Below are positions 45,321 through 64,000 of a DNA stretch of 64,000 nucleotides, piece after piece; the first letter of the stretch is position 1, and each line of letters begins with the position of its first letter. A program made the position numbers and the translations under genes. The notes under the pieces are model-generated. The model did no database searches and was not told the DNA's origin. It saw only the letters and a list, made by a program, of their open reading frames with translations. The stretch lies in NCBI GenBank assembly GCA_024734495.1, contig JALMQS010000099.1, positions 71,756,249 to 71,820,248 of the forward strand. The letters are read 5' to 3'. This DNA is from Forficula auricularia. Taxonomy: Eukaryota; Arthropoda; Insecta; Dermaptera; Forficulidae.

Positions 45321-46167
45321 CTGAGAAAGAAACCGATCTTATTTAATCAATTTCAATTATCTGTAAGTTCATTATACCTACCTTACTTTTATAATATTTC
45401 TCTCATATGCGCAGATAATTTTTTGTGATGGCTTCTTGACATTTGTTTCTTAATCTCTGGGCCCTCAGAGGGGTCTTCACATTTACAATATCCCACCATA
45501 TACAAATATAATCAATAAAATTGGCAGTTCCATCCCAATTTGTAATGTTTATCTTGGACCTAATTCCCTGAGTGCTGTTTCAGTATTGTGATTAAAAATG
45601 CATAAGACTAATTTTACATTTTGTCTTTCCTAATTTGAAGGGTATAGTGATTTAAGGGTAAGGTTTCGCTCATATTTTAATATTAATATTTATCTTTCTC
45701 CAGTAAATGAAGGGTCTTTAATGCTTTTATAGAAGCACGGCCTTCATTTATCTGGTCATTAAAATTATTAAAAATTATAGTAGTCCGATTCTTCGAATTT
45801 AACCAGTTGTTCCTAATACATTTTAAAATATACACATTTTCAAAAATATAGTATAGTGGATGATTCACGGCAGTCGGATTGGGATGCTCATATTTAAATT
45901 TCACCTCTGGGGGTTGACTAAAATAAGTCATACTTTCCCATTAATAGCATTGTTGTCAGAAACTACCCCCCAAAAGCTGTAAACCCAATACCTCTAATTT
46001 TAATATTGGGCCCTTAATAAGTGAGTATAGAACATCCGCGTTCAGACTATTGACAGGCAAGGTATGAGGTATATCTTGATATTGGCAGTCTAAGGTACTA
46101 ATCATAAAAACAGAGGCACTAGAGGCACAATTTGAACTATTAGAGGCATGGCTAACAATGTTTCCAC

Positions 46168-46352
46168 CGAGGGGTGATCCGCGATTGGAAGTAGGTGTAC
46201 ACTTCTTTGAAAGTATTTGGAAATATTTGGAAGTGCTTGGAAATGTTTGAAAGTACTTGAAAATATTTGGACTTACTTGGAAATATTTGGAAATATTTGG
46301 AAGTACAAGCGGAAGTAGGTGTACAGCATATTAGGTCGCGGTTCACCCCTCG
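46168..46352. mobile_element. 185-bp MITE with perfect 8-bp duplication (copy B)
   Basis: Ends CGAGGGGTGATCCGCGA and GTCGCGGTTCACCCCTCG are inverted. GTTTCCAC is duplicated exactly at 46160-46167 and 46353-46360. The interior is a chain of GGAAATATTT-like 10-11-bp repeats bounded by GGAAGTAGGTGTACA on both sides in direct orientation. Confidence 0.82.
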
Positions 46353-47179
46353 GTTTCCACCTTTATAATCTACTCGTAATTTTAAGTAAATTTTATCTAT
46401 CAAAAGAAGTACAGGTAACGCTCCATTAACACAAAACGGTAGATAGGTTTCTAGAAAATGTCGTGTTGTGTGAAACCGTGTTATATGAGACCCAGAGCCA
46501 GTACAAAAAAAAAGGGGGGAGGGGTAATGTTCCGAAAACTTTTTAAAAACAAACATTTTTTTTTTAATTTCATATAAACAAGTTAATTTTCATTAAAAAT
46601 TATTATAAATGTATGTATAACACAAAACGAAAAGAAACAAAAAATATAATTTTCATTTAATGAGACCTTAATTTAATTTAATAAATTTCTTCCTCATCAT
46701 TACTCAGTACAATCAGAACGTTTTTTCGGTTGAACGATATCACCTTCACTTTCAGAACCTTCTCCTTCATAGCATTATATGCTAAAAATAAAAACGGTCA
46801 AGTTTTATAACTTCAAAAAAAAGTAATAAAAACCTCTACTAATTCTTTAGAAGTGAATAAAATTTACTGTACAACTAGTAATAATATATAAATAAAAAAA
46901 CATAGAGAAACAAAAATATGATTGCCACTTGGAATACTAGTGTAGTGAGTCTAGGACGGAACTAATGGACTACCCTTCGTGACCTCACGAACATTTTGTG
47001 GGGTACTGCAGAGGGCTTGTCTTCTAGGTGGCGTTGGTTCAGCCCCCTTAGACCCCCCGTTGTTGCACCTCTGTTGAATATAATACATTTAATCGTATAT
47101 ATAAATTATTTTATTCATTTATATATTAAAATAAATAATCGTATATTTATTATAAATATATTAAAAGATATTTCAATAT
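46353..47179. other. Non-coding, partly unrelated to copy A
   Basis: 47035-47170 is AT-rich sequence that differs completely from the corresponding 13660-13795 of copy A. The rest aligns. Confidence 0.45.
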
Positions 47180-47418
47180 CCGGATACTGACTGAGCGGGC
47201 AGCCTCGCGAGGCTGCCTCGGGTGTTTGCCGGAGATCCGTCCTGAGTGAACGCAGGAAACGACCCGAGGAGCATTCAAAAAAACCGACAACCGATGGATC
47301 GGGCCGAAGCAGCCTCAGACGAGGCAACGGGCACTTTTGCCTCGGGCGAGGCACGTACTGACCAGGAATTTGGCTCAAGGGGCTGGCCTCGCGAGGCAAA
47401 TCCTCAGTCAGTATCCGG
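47180..47418. mobile_element. GC-rich MITE with CCGGATACTGACTGAG ends (copy B)
   Basis: 239 bp with exact inverted ends CCGGATACTGACTGAG and CTCAGTCAGTATCCGG. The second-level palindromes GGCAGCCTCGCGAGGCTGCC near the left and GGCCTCGCGAGGC near the right suggest strong secondary structure. CpG density is far above the surroundings. No duplication of target sequence longer than about 2-3 bp is evident. Confidence 0.75.
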
Positions 47419-47784
47419 CTAATAAGGTAGACTAAATGCTCGACTTGGTGAAATGACATGGATCCCTATGCCGAAAGGCTTGGATCACAACCTCATCATA
47501 AAACATATTTGAGTCGTTTATAAACAATTCCTGAGTCCCGACATCGATTATATATATACCTACCCATAGTTGACTCCTTCAAGTAATATTATAGAATCGA
47601 AAAGAATTTCGTCTATAACTTAGTTTACAAGTAACGGCAAAAAAGGCTTATACGATAAACACGATTGAACGTATTCATCTAAGAAAGTTACATAGTTATA
47701 GTGCCTTTCGACACAACGGGTCTCCCGAGTTTTATTATTGCTCAATACAAATTGTTTAAAAGAGAATCAGCCAAACCAAAAGAA

Positions 47785-48465
47785 TTATAAATGAGAAAGA
47801 AAACGCTCTTATTTTATCAATTTCATCTATCTGAAGGTTCACAGTATCTATCTAATATAAGAAAATAGCATTTCAATTAAGAATTTCTTAGTTTAAATTA
47901 ATTGATATGAAAACATTCACTTTCTTCTCTCGGGCAGCGAGTCGGCTAGAAAAGTTGATATGTTTTATTTTTTTCCTCATCACATATTAAAGTAAATGTA
48001 TTGAAATTTCAAAACAATGGAATATTTTCTTTTATCTTTTATTTCAAATAACTATTATTAGGGAATTTTCATTTTTAAGGGTAGTTTATTTGAAGTTGAA
48101 AAAACACTAATTAATCCTTTGAAATAATTTTTAAAAATATGAAATTAATAAATATTATAAATCAATTAATTATTAATAGTTATTTTAAATTTTGAACGAA
48201 ATTGTTTGAGTAGTTTTTGAGAAAATTGTCAAAGACATAATGAATCAAAAACAAATAATATGATCCTTATGATGAGAGGCTTGTGTCATAATCATAAAAT
48301 AGATCAACAAAATTATAAATGAGAAAGAAAACGAAATTATTTTATCGATTTCATCTATCTGAAGGTTCACAGTATCATTCTAATATAAGAAAATAGCATT
48401 TGAATTAAGAATTTCGTAGTTTAAATGAAATGTTATGAAAACATTCACTTTCTTCTCTCGGGAAG
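47785..48465. repeat. Direct ~180-bp repeat pair (copy B)
   Basis: Counterpart of 14385-15130. Confidence 0.55.
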
Positions 48466-48597
48466 CGTATCAACTAAAATGCCAAAAGGCTTTATATTTA
48501 CTTAGATTTAGTGTACTATCTTTCAGTACTTATTTATTTATCTGAGTGAGTCTGCTTACTTTTATAATAAAACGAATTTACCTACATCCATTCATGT

Positions 48598-48665
48598 AAA
48601 CATCAAGCAGAGGACAACCTCAATGTTTTCTTCTTAAGAATCAACTCTGGTACTCTCGACAAGAA
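48598..48665. repeat. Partial hairpin-family copy (copy B)
   Basis: Same as 15250-15320: one arm followed by the degenerate tail. Confidence 0.5.
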
Positions 48666-49350
48666 AAATCAATTTTAAAAATATACAAATTCTTTCACAG
48701 TATTTTTCTAAATATGGACCCCACATTTTCGGGTTCGCTTCACCCGCTTAATACAGGATATGGTCCGGTTTAAACTAATATTTATTTTCATTAAACATAT
48801 ACTAATATTTAGTATGTTGCAAAGTAATAACAACCTATGTTTCAAAATCAAATTTATTGAAAAATTAGGAACATTGAAATTATAATGATTTATGATTATT
48901 AAACAAAACAGAAAAAAAATACTATTAATTGAAATCAAAATATTAAATATAAAAACAAGATTTATTTTAATATAAATAATGAAAATCAACAATTCATTGG
49001 GTAAAAAAGAAATTGACAAGTTTTGTACATTACCCGAGCTTGTAGATCGCCGAATGATTTAACGATATAAAAATATGTAATGATTTTTTGAATAAATCTT
49101 ATGTGAAATAATAGTATAGGTATTATTGACATTGGTTTCTGTTACAGAAAGAATAATTATTAATAATAATTAATAGATTCAGTTTTTATTTCACGTTTTA
49201 GATCTTAACTATTCAGCGACTAATTAAGAAAAATTAAAATAATATTCTAAAAAATAATTTTGGTAAATTTAAAATTTATGTGAATCGTAACAAGTATACA
49301 TTTTTTATATATAGTAATAAATAAAAGAGTTTTTTGATAGAAAAAATTAA

Positions 49351-49555
49351 CAAAGAGAAACAAAGAGGTTGTCCTCTGCTTGATGCAAATAAACATATAC
49401 ACATATATATCAAGATGATATATCTGTATATATATATTATTTATTTGATATCTTGATATATATGTGTATATGTGTATATGTTTATTTGCATCAAGCAGAG
49501 GACAACCTCTTTGTTTCTCTTTGTGAATCAACAACTCTGCTACTCTCGGCAAAAC
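49351..49555. repeat. Hairpin-plus-tail element (copy B, near-perfect stem)
   Basis: Stem CAAAGAGAAACAAAGAGG continuing through GTCCTCTGCTTGATGCAAAT on the left, mirrored to about 49524. The loop is AT-rich. The tail GAATCAACAACTCTGCTACT then CTCGGCAAAA lies outside the stem. An arm of about 70 bp is retained almost without mismatch. Confidence 0.8.
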
Positions 49556-49741
49556 AAAAACTTTTCAACTAGAAAAAATTAATACTTATTAAAAACAATT
49601 ATTTATTTAAATTGATTTTTTTTTTATTAATATTCAAATTATAAATCAACTGGAGAAAAACTAACCAACTAATATACTAAGTGTAATGGTATATGATTTT
49701 ATTTAATAGATAAAAAGACCATTTTTTAGGAGAAAAATTCA

Positions 49742-49743
<2 letters not shown>

Positions 49744-49777
<34 letters not shown>
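49744..49777. repeat. (TA)n microsatellite (copy B)
   Basis: About 16 TA units; longer in copy A. Confidence 0.9.
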
Positions 49778-49781
<4 letters not shown>

Positions 49782-50476
49782 TTACGTAATAATAAGTAAG
49801 TATGTAAGGCACTTTCTACCATCAATGGACTTCAACAATTAAGACCTTATTATATTAAGTACTAGAAATATTTTTATATTTTTAAATGTAAAAAATGTAT
49901 TATTTGTTTTAAACAGTAGTTTTAGGTAGTAAGGAGAAGACATTTTAAGAGCCATGTCTTAAAACTTGTATGACTTGTATCTTTGGCATATTTCAAGTCA
50001 AACTTCATATACTTTTCTAAATATCGTCACCCCATTGCAAGAACTAGGGAACTCAAAAAATCAAAAAATTCATTTTTGAGATACCTGGTGGCTATTTCAT
50101 AGCTAAAATACATAAGAATTGTTATTCTTAACTGTAACAATAATAATGTGTATTTATCTTAAGCATTTTATTCAGATAAGCACTTTATAAATGCCTGGCA
50201 GGGAATAGGTAAAATGTTTTTCGCCCATTTCTTAAGAGCTTGAACATCGTGTTATCTAGTTCTTGCAATGGGGTGACGAGATAGTAATCGAGTTTTAAAT
50301 TCTATATAATTTCATAAAAAATATTTTAGAGTAATAAACACTCTTAAGTAAAAAATTAAATTCGATTACACCTAGGTTTAATTGGCATTAAAATAGAACA
50401 AGAGATCCAATTTTAGCAGTTCTAATTAAAAAAAAATAAAATAAGTAGTAGCCGCTAAAATTCAATCGCTTAACCA

Positions 50477-64000
<13,524 letters not shown>

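Overview
This is about 64 kb of AT-rich eukaryotic nuclear DNA that is mostly transposable elements. Spliced genes with GT-AG introns, a rosa-like DD41D mariner, jockey-type LINEs, hAT-type MITEs and Helitron-like elements fit an arthropod best. The species cannot be read from the sequence; an AT-rich insect or copepod is only a guess. A 100-N run at 57593-57692 shows this is a scaffold with one placeholder gap.

Host genes, all on the minus strand. (1) 50477-64000 holds the C-terminal half (about 493 residues) of an MRP1-like ABCC transporter in 11 exons, plus the end of an earlier exon at the window edge. It covers most of the second membrane domain and the whole second nucleotide-binding domain, with every ATPase motif intact. 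(2) 26206-27935 holds three consecutive exons resembling condensin subunit NCAPH/barren; one carries a single extra base that breaks the frame. (3) 1-136 may be the first coding exon of an unrecognised gene.

Large-scale layout. About 16.5 kb at the left (about 690-17215, copy A) is present again at about 32830-50743 (copy B) in the same orientation. Both copies contain the same nested repeats in the same order, and both end inside the 3' end of the ABCC gene. Copy B joins the working gene. Copy A keeps only a frameshifted relic of the last two exons (16951-17215). Divergence between the copies is patchy, and copy A repeatedly lacks blocks that B has. Between the copies lie a jockey-type LINE (18289-21739), a Helitron-like element (22658-23527), a mariner rearranged into an inverted repeat (23540-24472), a hAT-type element (25052-25896), the NCAPH-like exons, and an LTR retrotransposon (28780-32213) nested in a hAT-type MITE with a perfect 8-bp target duplication (28685-32422).

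The ABCC introns are swollen by the same repeat families: LINE fragments, family Y copies and several long palindromes. Long inverted repeats are unusually frequent, at about 5.0, 16.0, 21.8, 23.5, 26.5, 37.7, 49.4, 52.8, 54.4 and 56.6 kb. There is no bacterial gene organisation, CRISPR array or rRNA. One tRNA-like sequence is present at 55080-55174.
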